Below are positions 49,935 through 59,889 of a stretch of 64,000 nt of DNA, in pieces. The stretch comes from Woeseiaceae bacterium (lineage in GTDB: Bacteria > Pseudomonadota > Gammaproteobacteria > Steroidobacterales > Woeseiaceae): positions 248,001 to 312,000 of the forward strand of contig JAJFKR010000020.1 of assembly GCA_021773095.1 (NCBI GenBank), read 5' to 3'. The position numbers and the translations under genes were made by a program. Below the pieces are notes generated by a model. The model ran no database searches, was not told the origin of the DNA, and worked only from the letters and a program-made list of their open reading frames with translations. Each line of letters opens with the position of its first letter. Position 1 is the stretch's first letter.

Positions 49935-50866
49935 ATGCGCTCCGCTATTCGCAGTCGTGCACTGCGTGCTCGACGATTCGAAGCAATCTCCGCACTCGTT
50001 GCCGCGATCATCTTGCCGACAGTCTTCAGCTTCGGCCGATACTCTTCCGGAATCGATGGCATACCACGGTATTGCTCAGGTTCTCGCGACGCGTCCCGCA
50101 TAAAGCGCTTCACGATACGATCTTCCAGAGAGTGGAAGCTGATTACGCATAGCCTGCCGCCCCTCTTCAGTACATCCACTGATTGATCGAGTACCATTTC
50201 GAGCTGCTCAAGCTCACCATTGATCGCGATTCGAATCGCTTGAAATGTTTTCGTCGCCGGATGTTTTTTTTGTGCGCGTGTTTTTGCCGGTACCGCTTTT
50301 TCTACGATATCTGCGAGCTGTTTCGTGCTGCGAATTGCCGAAGTTTCGCGCGCGATAAGAATCGCCCGGGCGATCCGAGCCGCGTGATTCTCTTCGCCGT
50401 AAATTCGTAACACCCGTTTCAGCCCTTGTTCGTCCACAGACTCCAGCCAGTCACTCGCTGACGTGCCTGAGTCCGGGTCCATTCGCATATCGAGTGGGCC
50501 GTCGCGGCGGAAACTGAAGCCGCGACGGGCTTCATCCAGTTGCGGTGACGAGACTCCCAGGTCAAAGAGGAGTCCATCGACTTCTCCGACAAGGTTTCTT
50601 TCACTAATGAATTTCTTAAGTTGCGCAAGCTCACCCCTGATCAATTCGAAGCGCGGATCGTCAGTCACGGATTTCGGTGCTGAAGCTATTGCGTCCGGGT
50701 CTCGATCGATACCGATCAATCTTCCGTTCGAATTCAAGCGCTTCAGTATTTCCCCGCTGTGACCACCGCGACCGAACGTTCCATCGACGTAACAGCCGTC
50801 TTTTTTTGTTTCCAGCCCATCAAGGACCGGCCCCAGCAGCACCGGCACATGCTCGTTGCTGCTCAT
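49931..50866 (-). CDS. rsmH: 16S rRNA (cytosine-1402-N4)-methyltransferase RsmH
   Basis: A SAM-dependent methyltransferase (311 aa) that modifies C1402 of 16S rRNA in the P site, the base also methylated at its ribose by RsmI (encoded at 52258-53094). Motifs are HVPVLLGPVLDGLETK, YVDGTFGRGGHSGEIL (SAM loop), FDLGVSSPQLDEARRGFSFR and ISFHSLEDRIVKRFM. It lies 15 bp after mraZ and overlaps ftsL by 4 bp. Confidence 0.98.
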   Translation of the reverse strand: MSSNEHVPVLLGPVLDGLETKKDGCYVDGTFGRGGHSGEILKRLNSNGRLIGIDRDPDAIASAPKSVTDDPRFELIRGELAQLKKFISERNLVGEVDGLLFDLGVSSPQLDEARRGFSFRRDGPLDMRMDPDSGTSASDWLESVDEQGLKRVLRIYGEENHAARIARAILIARETSAIRSTKQLADIVEKAVPAKTRAQKKHPATKTFQAIRIAINGELEQLEMVLDQSVDVLKRGGRLCVISFHSLEDRIVKRFMRDASREPEQYRGMPSIPEEYRPKLKTVGKMIAATSAEIASNRRARSARLRIAERM

Positions 50867-50881
50867 GCCAGGATCTGCTCC

Positions 50882-51331
50882 CTAGAAGGAAATCGATTCG
50901 AGGTCGGCGGGCATTTCCCCGTCATCCTCTTCTGCGAGCCACTCGTCGCGCTTTTCGTTCCAGGTTGCTTCATCCCACAATTCAAATTTGTTGCCCTGAC
51001 CGATCAGCATTCCCTGCTTCTCAAGGCTGGCGAACTCACGCAGCTCTTTGGAGACGAGAATTCGGCCATTGGCGTCCATATCGACCTCGGTCGCATAACC
51101 GACCATAATTCGCACGATTCGACGTGCGACTTTGTTCATACTGGGCAGGCGCACCAGTTTCTGCTCGAGCTCTTCCCAGTCGGGGAACGGATACACCAGG
51201 AGGCAGTGATCCTTGTCCACAGTTACTATCAATTGGCCTTCACAACGGGTGACAAGCCGCTCCCGATACCGGGTCGGTATTGCCATACGCCCCTTGGCGT
51301 CCAGTGATACTTTGGTTGCCCCTCTAAACAC
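50882..51331 (-). CDS. mraZ: Transcriptional regulator MraZ
   Basis: A 149-residue DNA-binding protein with two AbrB-like SpoVT domains (about 1-60 and 75-130) that represses its own dcw operon. The frame is open upstream, but the GTG at 51331 begins the conserved FRGATKVSLDAKGRMAIPTR. The second domain has GYATEVDMDANGRILVSKEL. A three-repeat operator with TGG every 10 bp lies at 51385-51409, just upstream, supporting autoregulation. The ribosome-binding site is weak. Confidence 0.95.
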   Translation of the reverse strand: MFRGATKVSLDAKGRMAIPTRYRERLVTRCEGQLIVTVDKDHCLLVYPFPDWEELEQKLVRLPSMNKVARRIVRIMVGYATEVDMDANGRILVSKELREFASLEKQGMLIGQGNKFELWDEATWNEKRDEWLAEEDDGEMPADLESISF

Positions 51332-51384
51332 GGTGGTTCGGACTTGCCGGGGATCGCTCTTCTGGCGCGATATCCGGGCTGTAC

Positions 51385-51409
51385 GCCCATCTCCTCCCAC
51401 TTTTTTCCA
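51385..51409 (-). promoter_or_regulatory. MraZ operator, three direct repeats
   Basis: On the minus strand TGGAA, TGGGA and TGGGC begin at 51409, 51399 and 51389, exactly 10 bases apart. E. coli MraZ binds three TGGGA-like boxes with 5-bp spacers, the same period. The operator lies just downstream of the predicted transcription start. A weaker TGTTG begins at 51419. Confidence 0.8.
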
Positions 51410-51418
51410 CTTTTCAAC

Positions 51419-51447
51419 ACTATAGGGACGGCCCTGATGGTGGTCAA
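51419..51447 (-). promoter_or_regulatory. Sigma-70 promoter of the dcw cluster
   Basis: Minus strand TTGACC (51447-51442), 17-base spacer, TATAGT (51424-51419). Predicted start is near 51412, which would put the MraZ operator at about +3 to +28. Confidence 0.75.
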
Positions 51448-51698
51448 CAACGCTGCTTGATTAGTTGTTGTTGTACAGGGACTTAGAGGCGATCTGGTGG
51501 CCCAAAAAGGGCGAAAAGTGGCAGGAATCGCGCTAATGAAATCAGTGAGTTATAACTGCTTTCTCGATATGACCTCAAAATCGAGTCGGAAAACGGCGAC
51601 AGGTGGTCATCTGGTTAAATTCCGCATCGATTTGCGCAAAGACATCCGGCACGGCCGTTGCTCATTATAACTCGCTGTTTTGAAAGGAATTGGTGGGT
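51448..51698. other. Spacer between mraZ promoter and rnpB
   Basis: With 51332-51447 this makes 367 bp without a coding gene. The only further signal is a minus-strand TATAAT at 51669-51664, just past the rnpB 3' end, without a clear -35. No hairpin with a T-tract for rnpB was found, and no small ORF with a credible ribosome-binding site. Confidence 0.4.
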
Positions 51699-52065
51699 GA
51701 GAAAGCCGGAGCCAGCAATAAGCCGGGTTCTGTCGTCGACAACCATTCATCTGGGATAGCTGTCACCAGCTACCTCAAGCAACCTACCCGGGAGTCCGTT
51801 CGGAACCGACGGTACGGGCGAACCCGTTTACTCCCCTATTTGGTCTTGCTCCGGGCGGGGTTTGCCGTGCCGCGAGCTGTTACCAGTCGCGCGGTGCGCT
51901 CTTACCGCACCTTTTCACCCTTACCGGCGATGCCGGCGGTATATTTTCTGTGGCACTTTCCATGGGCTCACGCCCCCCAGGCGTTACCTGGCGCCCTGTC
52001 CGAAGGAGCCCGGACTTTCCTCCATAGCGAACTACAGCGATTGTCTGGCCAACTCCGGCTTTCTC
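51699..52065 (-). ncRNA. rnpB: RNase P RNA (class A)
   Basis: The catalytic RNA of RNase P, which trims the 5' leaders of tRNA precursors. On the minus strand the ends GAGAAAGCCGGAG (52065-52053) and CTCCGGCTTTCTC (51711-51699) pair perfectly as helix P1. The conserved core GGAGGAAAGTCCGGGCTCC (P4/J3-4 region) follows near the 5' end, and AGAACCCGGCTTATTG near the 3' end, with GGTAAACCCC-like pairing and GGGTGAAAAGGTGCGGTAAG between. Length about 367 nt is typical. It lies between rsmI and mraZ on the same strand. Exact ends are inferred from P1. Confidence 0.95.
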
Positions 52066-52072
52066 ACCGGCA

Positions 52073-52101
52073 ATTCTAGCGAGTTAAGGTGACAGTGACC
52101 A
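52073..52101 (-). promoter_or_regulatory. Probable rnpB promoter
   Basis: Minus strand TAGAAT (52078-52073) would start transcription at about 52066, exactly at the rnpB 5' end. The -35 at 17 bp spacing is TGGTCA (52101-52096), which is part of a family B repeat arm. Confidence 0.6.
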
Positions 52102-52268
52102 TAACTCAGCAAAAAGGAGTTAAGGTGACAGTGACCTTATCTCTGGCACACGGCCGTCGAGCGAGACCCTGTTTCCGGTATGGGCGCGCTTCGCGGCGCT
52201 TTATTTCCTTTAAACTGTGTCCCGCTCGACGACCTCTAGGCTTAGTTATGGTCACTGTCACCTTAACT
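52081..52268. repeat. Family B repeats around a diverged family C hairpin
   Basis: Two direct family B units (52081-52107 and 52117-52143) and one inverted unit (52243-52268), each with GGTGACAGTGACC or its complement. The inner direct and the inverted units enclose family C copy 3 (52156-52230). The right unit contains the rsmI TGA stop (52258-52260); the left unit overlaps the rnpB -35. Confidence 0.75.
52156..52230 (-). mobile_element. Family C hairpin element, copy 3 (diverged)
   Basis: Outer arms GTCGAGCGAGAC (52156-52167) and GTCCCGCTCGAC (52219-52230) pair over 12 bp with one G-U. The centre shares GCTTTATTTCCT and CTGTTT/AAACTGT with copies 1 and 2 but has decayed elsewhere. The orientation is as in copy 1. 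Confidence 0.5.
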
Positions 52269-53094
52269 GCTTCAGTTCAAGCAATCTTTCATACAGAGCA
52301 TTGCGCTTCAGCCCGGTTGCATCAGCCGCGACCTTTGCCGCATCCTTCGCGGCCAGGTGCGATGACAGGGCCGTCAGGAGCCGGTCAACTTCCAATGGGG
52401 ATTCGTGCTGAGCGGTTGATCCTGCTACGACGACGACAAACTCGCCTTTACTGACTAGCGCCCCGCTTTCAAGCCGGCTTTGCAATTCGGACAGCGAATC
52501 CTGAACGCATTGCTCATGCATTTTGGTCAGCTCGCGGCCGATGAATGCCTGCCGATCAGACCCGAACGCCGCTGCCATGTCGGCGATACAGCCAGAGATT
52601 CGGTGCACCGACTCATAGAAAACCATAGTCCTGGATTCAGCGGCCAAGTCCGCCAGCACCTCCCTTCTCGCAGCCTGTTTGGACGGCAGGAACCCTTCAA
52701 AGCAAAATCGGTCTGTTGCGATTCCGGCCGACGAAAGCGCTGCAGTAACTGCGCTGGAAGCGGGGATTGGCGAAACGTCGATGCTGTTGGCATGGGCTTC
52801 TCTTACCAGTCGAAACCCAGGATCACTGACCAATGGCGTTCCGGCATCACTCACCAACGCCACATCGTTGCCATCTTTTAGTGATCTAATAATGCCGTGC
52901 ACAACTTTTTCTTCGTTATGATCGTGTAGCGCCATAAGTCGTGTTTTGCAGCCGATATGAATTAGCAATCGCCCGGTGTGCCGGGTATCCTCAGCTGCAA
53001 TGAGACTCACCTCGGCAAGCGTCTGGCGTGCTCGCGGTGTCAGGTCTTCAAGATTGCCTATCGGCGTTGCAACAACGAAAAGTGTGCCGCTCAT
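52258..53094 (-). CDS. rsmI: 16S rRNA (cytidine-1402-2'-O)-methyltransferase RsmI
   Basis: A tetrapyrrole-methylase-fold enzyme (278 aa) that methylates the ribose of C1402 in 16S rRNA, the same nucleotide modified by RsmH. Motifs: GTLFVVATPIGNLEDLTPRA, AAEDTRHTGRLL, ALVSDAGTPLVSDPGFRLV and PIPASSAVTAALSSAGI. It is divergent from lpoA, the standard arrangement. The last codons (QLR, TGA) lie in a family B repeat, so the C-terminus has been partly formed by the repeat. Confidence 0.97.
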   Translation of the reverse strand: MSGTLFVVATPIGNLEDLTPRARQTLAEVSLIAAEDTRHTGRLLIHIGCKTRLMALHDHNEEKVVHGIIRSLKDGNDVALVSDAGTPLVSDPGFRLVREAHANSIDVSPIPASSAVTAALSSAGIATDRFCFEGFLPSKQAARREVLADLAAESRTMVFYESVHRISGCIADMAAAFGSDRQAFIGRELTKMHEQCVQDSLSELQSRLESGALVSKGEFVVVVAGSTAQHESPLEVDRLLTALSSHLAAKDAAKVAADATGLKRNALYERLLELKQLR

Positions 53095-53141
53095 CTGGCT
53101 TTGGGTCCTTTTTCAGAATGACAATTTGACGAAACGACTAT

Positions 53142-55090
53142 ATGACGAATCCGCGCTTATATCCTGCAGGTAAATCGCGCTCACTGGCAAGCATTGTCGT
53201 ATTGCTCGCTACGTTGCTGGCCATCAGTTCGTGCGCAACGACTGGATTAGGCGGCTTATCCGGCTCGGCAGAGAAACGCGCCGAACGTCTGGCAAGAGAT
53301 GGCCAACACCAGGAAGCAGCAGGCGCTTACATTGGTCTGGCAACCAATGCTGTCGAATCCGAACGCGATCGCCTGACATTGCTGGCCGTTGAGCAATGGC
53401 TGGACGCCGGTGACGTAAGCCGTGCTCGCCGCGGTCTCGCCAGTATGCAGATGCCGGGTACGGGGTCATTGCTTGCGATCTGGCATACCAATACCGCGGC
53501 ACTTTCTCTTTACCGCGGCGACGCTGATGCTGCACTGCAGATACTGGAACCTCTGAGCAGACGGTCGCTGAGTTTGCGTGACCGTCTTCGAGTCGAGGCA
53601 TTGCGTGCCGATTCGTGGATCCAAAAGCAGGACCCCACCCGCGCCGTAGAATTAATGAAACAGCGCGAGAGCTGGTTAGGCAGCTCAAGAGAAATAGAAC
53701 GGAACCGAAACCGACTGTGGCAGGGGCTGTTGTTCAGCAATCCACAGGTGCTGCGTAAAGCCGCTCAAATAACGACCGACGATCAAACGCGCGGCTGGCT
53801 TACATTAGGATCACTGGCGACATCGACCGGGCAACAGGGTATCGGCTGGAGCAACGGAATATTTCGCTGGCGCGAAGCAAATCCCGGGCACCCCGCTCTC
53901 ATCGTGATCGGAGAGGCTGAAACATTTGATAGTGAATTGCTCAATTACCCGCGGAAGATCGCTCTGCTGTTGCCGCTTACGGGTCGATCTGCCGCAGCAG
54001 GCAAAGCAATTCAAAACGGATTTCTGGGCGCCTACTTCGCCACGGCGAGCGCGCTTGACGATCGACAGGCCGTCCGGATTTACGACGTAAACTCTGCGGG
54101 CGGTGCCAGTGCAGCCTATCAAAACGCAGTCACCGACGGTGCCGAATTCGTCGTCGGCCCGCTGTTGAAAAATAACGTTACCGAACTCGCTAACGACATT
54201 TTAGTCCCGGTTCCGGTGTTAACGCTTAACTATCTTCCAGACGGCACGCTGGCACCTCCAGGCTTGTACCAGTTCGCACTGGCACCGGAAGATGAGGCGG
54301 CATCCGCCGCGAGACGTGCATTGGGTGACGGTTACACGCGAGCTGTCGCGCTGGTACCCAACAATGACTGGGGTCGACGCGTATTGCGAAGCTTCGCAAC
54401 AGAGTTCGAAGGTCTGGGCGGCTTGCTGCTTGACTACAGAAATTACACACCTGACGAACAGGATTTCTCCAACGAGATCGAAATCCTGATGGGTCTGAGC
54501 GGCAGTGCCCAGCGATACAGACGATTGAAAGCCAACATTGGCGGCCTTCTGCAGTTCGATCCGCGGCGTCGGCAGGATGCGGAGTTTATCTTTCTGGCAG
54601 CCGCCGCGGGTCCAGGACGATTGCTCAAGTCGCAACTGAAATTTCATTACTCGGGTGATTTACCCGCGTATTCGACGTCGTCTGTTAATTCTCTGGACGG
54701 CCGCTCGAATTCCGATCTCAACGGAATCATGTTTGCTGACACACCGTGGTTAGTCGATCCGCAGCCCTGGATTCGTTATCTGCCACAAACCTACTCGGAG
54801 TATTGGCCCGAAGAGCGTCGCCTGAGTCGCCTGCACGCGATGGGTTATGACGCCTACAATCTCATTGCCTCGTTGTATGCTTATCGCGGTGGCGAGATGA
54901 CCGAACTGAATGGCGCGACTGGCGAGTTATTCCTAGATCAAAAAGGTCGCGTTCACCGACGCCTGGCCTGGGCTCAATTTCAACGTGGAGAGGCCGTCGC
55001 GTTGCCAGCACAGGAAGAACTGGGTGGCCCAATCCGGGACATCAGCGATGAAAACGAACAGCTTGCACCGGATGCAGTGGATGACCCACC

Positions 55091-55118
<28 letters not shown>
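53142..55118 (+). CDS. lpoA: Penicillin-binding protein activator LpoA (LppC/YraM)
   Basis: An outer-membrane lipoprotein (658 aa) that activates PBP1A from outside the peptidoglycan layer. The signal peptide SIVVLLATLLAISSC ends in a lipobox with Cys31. The N-terminal half is TPR-like (about 45-260). The C-terminal half is a periplasmic-binding-protein-like domain (KIALLLPLTGRSAAAGKAIQ, EFVVGPLLKNNVTELA, ALVPNNDWGRRVLRSF, MGYDAYNLIASLYAY). It is divergent from rsmI and overlaps yraN by 28 bp. Confidence 0.94.
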
Positions 55119-56176
<1,058 letters not shown>

Positions 56177-56179
<3 letters not shown>

Positions 56180-56584
56180 TTTGACGATCGTCAGGTGTGG
56201 ACGTGAGCGAGTTTCTTCGATATCGGTCGATAATTCAGGTGGCTCGATGTGATCGGCCGTCTCCGCATCGTGCGAAAAGATCATGCCCTGACCGGTTTCG
56301 CGAGCGTATATGCCCAGAATTGATTGCATCGGCACCCATACGTCGAACGGCACACCGCTAAAGCGAGCGCGAAAACTGACGCCGTCGTTGGTCAGTTTCA
56401 GATTGTGTGCGGCCGATTCACTGATATTCAGGATGATCTTGCCATCCTTTACATGTTCCATCGGCACGCTGACACCATCGACTGACGTATCCACGACAAT
56501 GTGAGGAGTATGCGAGTTATCCGCCATCCATTCATGCATGGCGCGGATCAGGTACGGACGTTTTGAGCGGCTGCGTTGTGTCAC
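56177..56584 (-). CDS. sspB: ClpXP specificity-enhancing factor SspB
   Basis: A 135-residue adaptor that delivers ssrA-tagged proteins to ClpXP. The N-terminal substrate-binding domain (KRPYLIRAMHEWMADNSHTP, GKIILNISESAAHNLKL, FDVWVPMQSILGIYARETGQ) is followed by an acidic linker. The C-terminal RPHLTIVK matches the XB peptide that docks on ClpX. It lies 90 bp after sspA in the usual sspA-sspB order. The TAG stop abuts the family A REP. Confidence 0.95.
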
Positions 56585-56674
56585 AAGTCTTGTTCTTTTA
56601 CTGAGCCGGAGGACGTTAGCTTACCACCAATTTGACCGCCCGCTTCAAACTTAACTTAAGACAGAGGACCGAAA

Positions 56675-57304
56675 CTAAAGACGCATCTCTTGTTCCAGCT
56701 CTGTAAGGCTCTGTTGAAACGACCGCCGAGCAAACACCCGATCCATATAGTCCTCAATCGCCTCAGCATCCTTACCAAGATCGATCCCGTACACCGGCAA
56801 ACGCCAAAGCAACGGCGCTATCGTGCAGTCCACCAGCGAAAACTCATCACTCAGAAAATAGGTCCGGGCGCCAAACAGCTCCGTGCTCTGCAGAATGCTC
56901 TCGCGCAACATCTTGCGGGCCTTCGTGCCCAGTTTGCCGTCTACGCTGGTTTCGGCCTCTGCTGCGATCGAGTACCAATCCGTCTCGATCCGAAACAGCG
57001 CCAGGCGAAATTGCGCTCGTGTCACCGGGTCAACGGGCATCAATGGTGGGTGTGGAAATCTTTCGTCGAGGTATTCGATGATCACTCGTGAATCGTATAA
57101 GGTCAGATCGCGGTCCACGAGCGTTGGAACCGTGTGGTACGGATTGAGATCCATCAGGTCCTCGGGCAAGTCCGGGCCCGCAACATTGGAGATTTCTATA
57201 TTGATGTTTTTCTCGGCGAGTACCAGCCGAGTGCGATGACTGTGAATATCCGTCGGTCGCGAAAATAGCGTCATTACTGAGCGCCTGTTGGCTACTACTG
57301 CCAT
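56675..57304 (-). CDS. sspA: Stringent starvation protein A (SspA)
   Basis: A 209-residue RNA-polymerase-associated protein with a glutathione-transferase fold but no expected transferase activity. The start at 57304 (MAVVANRRSVMTLFSRPTDI) matches E. coli SspA; the longer frame runs into petC. Thioredoxin-like domain: NPYHTVPTLVDRDLTLYDSR; helical domain: FLSDEFSLVDCTIAPLLWRL. Its ATG overlaps the petC TGA by one base, so it is coupled to the bc1 operon. Confidence 0.96.
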   Translation of the reverse strand: MAVVANRRSVMTLFSRPTDIHSHRTRLVLAEKNINIEISNVAGPDLPEDLMDLNPYHTVPTLVDRDLTLYDSRVIIEYLDERFPHPPLMPVDPVTRAQFRLALFRIETDWYSIAAEAETSVDGKLGTKARKMLRESILQSTELFGARTYFLSDEFSLVDCTIAPLLWRLPVYGIDLGKDAEAIEDYMDRVFARRSFQQSLTELEQEMRL

Positions 57305-58068
57305 CACTTTACGTCCTTCCAAATCTGTTTTTTGAGCATCCGCGCGATGATCAGGAAAAATATGAGATAGATCATCACCCATTTACCAAGGTTCATGCGA
57401 AAGCCGCGAATGGGCTCCGCCATGTAAGCGAGAAAATTAACGGTGTCGCGTACGAATTCATCGTAGTCCTCGGAATCCAGACTGCCTGGCGTTACCTGCT
57501 CAAACCCTTCAAACGTCGTCGTCACCGATCCGTCTTCGTTTTGATGCTCGGTAAAATGAGCCGTTTGGTAACCCTGCAGCTCCCACAGTACGTGCGGCAT
57601 ACTGGTCCCCGCCAATACCAGATTGTCTACGCCGGTTGGGCTGTCTGCATCGACATAAAATCCCTTCAGAAAATTATAGACGTGGTCCGCACCTTTGGCG
57701 CGCGCAATGAGCGACATGTCTGGCGGCGCCGTGCCATACCAGCGCGCCGCGTCGTCTGCGGGCATCGATGCCTGAATGGTCTCGAACGTCTTGTCAGCAT
57801 TGAACATCAGGTTATCGACGAGCATTTCCTCAGATAAATCGAGGTCTTTGCCTATTGTTTTGTAACGGACATATTGTGCTGAGTGACAACCGGAACAGTA
57901 ATTCATGAAGTTCGCCGCGCCACGCTGTAATGACTTGATGTTGTCCGGGTCAATATTGGCTGATGCCAGGTCTGCGCCACCACCGGAGGCAAGAACCTGC
58001 GCTGTCATGAAATACAGGCTAACCATCATGAGACCGGCTAATCGATACAATTTAGTCATGGTAGACAA
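57304..58068 (-). CDS. petC: Ubiquinol-cytochrome c reductase cytochrome c1
   Basis: The c-type haem subunit (254 aa) of the bc1 complex. A cleavable signal peptide (about 1-27) precedes the haem site CSGCH (Cys58, Cys61, His62) in FMNYCSGCHSAQYVRYK. The axial methionine is probably in LAGTSMPHVLWELQG. A C-terminal helix (VMIYLIFFLIIARMLKKQIW) anchors it to the inner membrane with the haem domain in the periplasm. It overlaps petB by 17 bp. Confidence 0.96.
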   Translation of the reverse strand: MSTMTKLYRLAGLMMVSLYFMTAQVLASGGGADLASANIDPDNIKSLQRGAANFMNYCSGCHSAQYVRYKTIGKDLDLSEEMLVDNLMFNADKTFETIQASMPADDAARWYGTAPPDMSLIARAKGADHVYNFLKGFYVDADSPTGVDNLVLAGTSMPHVLWELQGYQTAHFTEHQNEDGSVTTTFEGFEQVTPGSLDSEDYDEFVRDTVNFLAYMAEPIRGFRMNLGKWVMIYLIFFLIIARMLKKQIWKDVK

Positions 58069-59302
58069 CCCTCTCTGGAACGGGCTTCGTCTTGTCGATG
58101 GTCGTGTAGTACGGCATCAACAGGAAAAACGCGAAGTAGAACACTGAGAAAATTCTCGCGATCATTACGTAAAGGGGTTCGGCGGGCATTGTTCCGAGCT
58201 TGCCGAGCACGAAAAATGTGATGACGAACAGCGTCAGCGCAGACTTGTAAATCCAGCCGCGGTAGCGAATGGACTTCACTCGCGCGCGATCCAGCCAGGG
58301 CAGGAATAGCGGTAACATGACCGATAGTCCAAACAGTATGAATCCCCACAGTTTGTCAGGGACTGCTCGCAGAATTGCGTAGAACGGCGTGAAATACCAC
58401 ACCGGCGCAATGTGCTCCGGTGTCGCGGTCATATTCGCGGGCTCAAAGTTCGCGTGTTCCAGGAAGTAGCCACCCATATCAGGCGCGAAAAACACAACGC
58501 CACAGAAGATCATCAGGAATATAATAATCGCGACCAGATCCTTACTCGTGTGGTATGGATGAAAGGCAACACCGTCCAGCGGTACACCGTCCGGACCCTT
58601 GTTTTTCTTGATCTCAATGCCATCCGGATTGTTCGACCCGACCTCATGCAATGCCACGATGTGAACAAAGATCAGACCGATCAATGCCAGCGGCAACGCT
58701 ATGACGTGCAAGGCGAAGAAGCGATTAAGCGTGATGTCCGATATTGAGTAATCGCCACGAATAATTTCGACCAACGCATCACCGACCCAAGGAATCGCTC
58801 CAAATAGCGAGATGATCACCTGTGCACCCCAATAGGACATCTGTCCCCAGGGCAGCAAATAACCAGCGAACGCTTCTGCCATCAACACCAGGAATATCAG
58901 CATGCCGATGATCCAGATCAACTCCCGCGGCTTCTTGTACGAGCCATAAAGCATTGCCCGGAACATGTGCAGATAAACGACGATAAAGAAGAATGACGCC
59001 CCCGTTGAGTGCATGTAGCGAATCAACCAGCCCCATTCCACATCACGCATGATGTACTCAACTGACGCGAAGGCTTCCGCCGCGGCCGGTTTGTAATTCA
59101 TCGTCAGGAATATGCCGGTGAATAGCTGGATGAAGAGAACGACGAATGCCAGTACGCCAAAAACGTACCAAACGTTGAAGTTCTTGGAGGCATAGTATTC
59201 AGTCGCGTGATACTTCATCGTTTCCGTAAACGGGAAACGATCGTCGATCCATCTCATGAATCCGCCTTTCGGCTTGCCCACTTCTGCTTCGATTCTCGCC
59301 AT
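58052..59302 (-). CDS. petB: Ubiquinol-cytochrome c reductase cytochrome b
   Basis: The eight-helix di-haem subunit (416 aa) carrying both quinone sites. Haem ligands are His98/His112 and His199/His214, with the expected spacings. The Qo-site motif that is PEWY in mitochondria and alphaproteobacteria reads PVWY here (residues 300-303, EHIAPVWYFTPFYAI). It overlaps petA by 1 bp and petC by 17 bp. Confidence 0.98.
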   Translation of the reverse strand: MARIEAEVGKPKGGFMRWIDDRFPFTETMKYHATEYYASKNFNVWYVFGVLAFVVLFIQLFTGIFLTMNYKPAAAEAFASVEYIMRDVEWGWLIRYMHSTGASFFFIVVYLHMFRAMLYGSYKKPRELIWIIGMLIFLVLMAEAFAGYLLPWGQMSYWGAQVIISLFGAIPWVGDALVEIIRGDYSISDITLNRFFALHVIALPLALIGLIFVHIVALHEVGSNNPDGIEIKKNKGPDGVPLDGVAFHPYHTSKDLVAIIIFLMIFCGVVFFAPDMGGYFLEHANFEPANMTATPEHIAPVWYFTPFYAILRAVPDKLWGFILFGLSVMLPLFLPWLDRARVKSIRYRGWIYKSALTLFVITFFVLGKLGTMPAEPLYVMIARIFSVFYFAFFLLMPYYTTIDKTKPVPERVVYHD

Positions 59303-59889
59303 TACGCTGCTCCCGTATCCTGGCCGATCAATATCAGGTCATCCCTGACAAATCGGTGCGGTGGAACCCGCAAGTTGGTTGGCGCAGGCACACCTTTATG
59401 GACGCGACCGGCCAGATCGAATCTGGATCCGTGACAGGGGCAAAAGAATCCACCGCCCCAGCCTTCGGCCGGCCGGACGTCGAAATCCTCAAGTGGTGCG
59501 CAACCCAGGTGCGTGCACGAACCTTCAACGATCAGATATTCGCGTCTGACCGAACGAGTGTCATTGGCAGCATATTCGGGCTGCTGTTCAATCACTGCTG
59601 AATCCGGATCCCTCAGCACGTCCAGATTCTCATCAAGCCTTGAGAGCATCTCCTCAGAGCGCCGCAACACGAACACAAGCCTGCCACGCCACAATACGCG
59701 AATCATCTCGCCGGGCTGAATGGAGCCTATGGGCACCTCGACCGGGGCACCGAGAGCCTGCGCACGAGCACTCGGCTTTAGCGATGATAGGAAAGGAACA
59801 GCAACCAGACCCGCGCCGGCGGCGCCGGTGACAGCAGTTGCTACACTAAGAAAATGACGCCTGTTGCGATCAAGGTCGTCTTCGGTCAT
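59302..59889 (-). CDS. petA: Rieske iron-sulfur subunit of cytochrome bc1
   Basis: A 195-residue [2Fe-2S] protein that takes electrons from ubiquinol and passes them to cytochrome c1. The N-terminus RNRRHFLSVATAVTGAAGAG is a twin-arginine type signal-anchor. Cluster ligands are in CTHLGC (Cys125, His127) and CPCHGS (Cys150, His153), with the disulfide cysteines 130 and 152. It is the first gene of petA-petB-petC-sspA-sspB. Confidence 0.98.
   Translation of the reverse strand: MTEDDLDRNRRHFLSVATAVTGAAGAGLVAVPFLSSLKPSARAQALGAPVEVPIGSIQPGEMIRVLWRGRLVFVLRRSEEMLSRLDENLDVLRDPDSAVIEQQPEYAANDTRSVRREYLIVEGSCTHLGCAPLEDFDVRPAEGWGGGFFCPCHGSRFDLAGRVHKGVPAPTNLRVPPHRFVRDDLILIGQDTGAA

Noticed and set aside
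50759-51307. 182-codon open frame opposite mraZ and rsmH
   Set aside because: Spans two certain genes antisense and lacks any family signature.
52081-52268. Repeats GGTGACAGTGACC as a CRISPR array
   Set aside because: Only three units, mixed orientation, irregular spacing, and no cas genes anywhere in the window.
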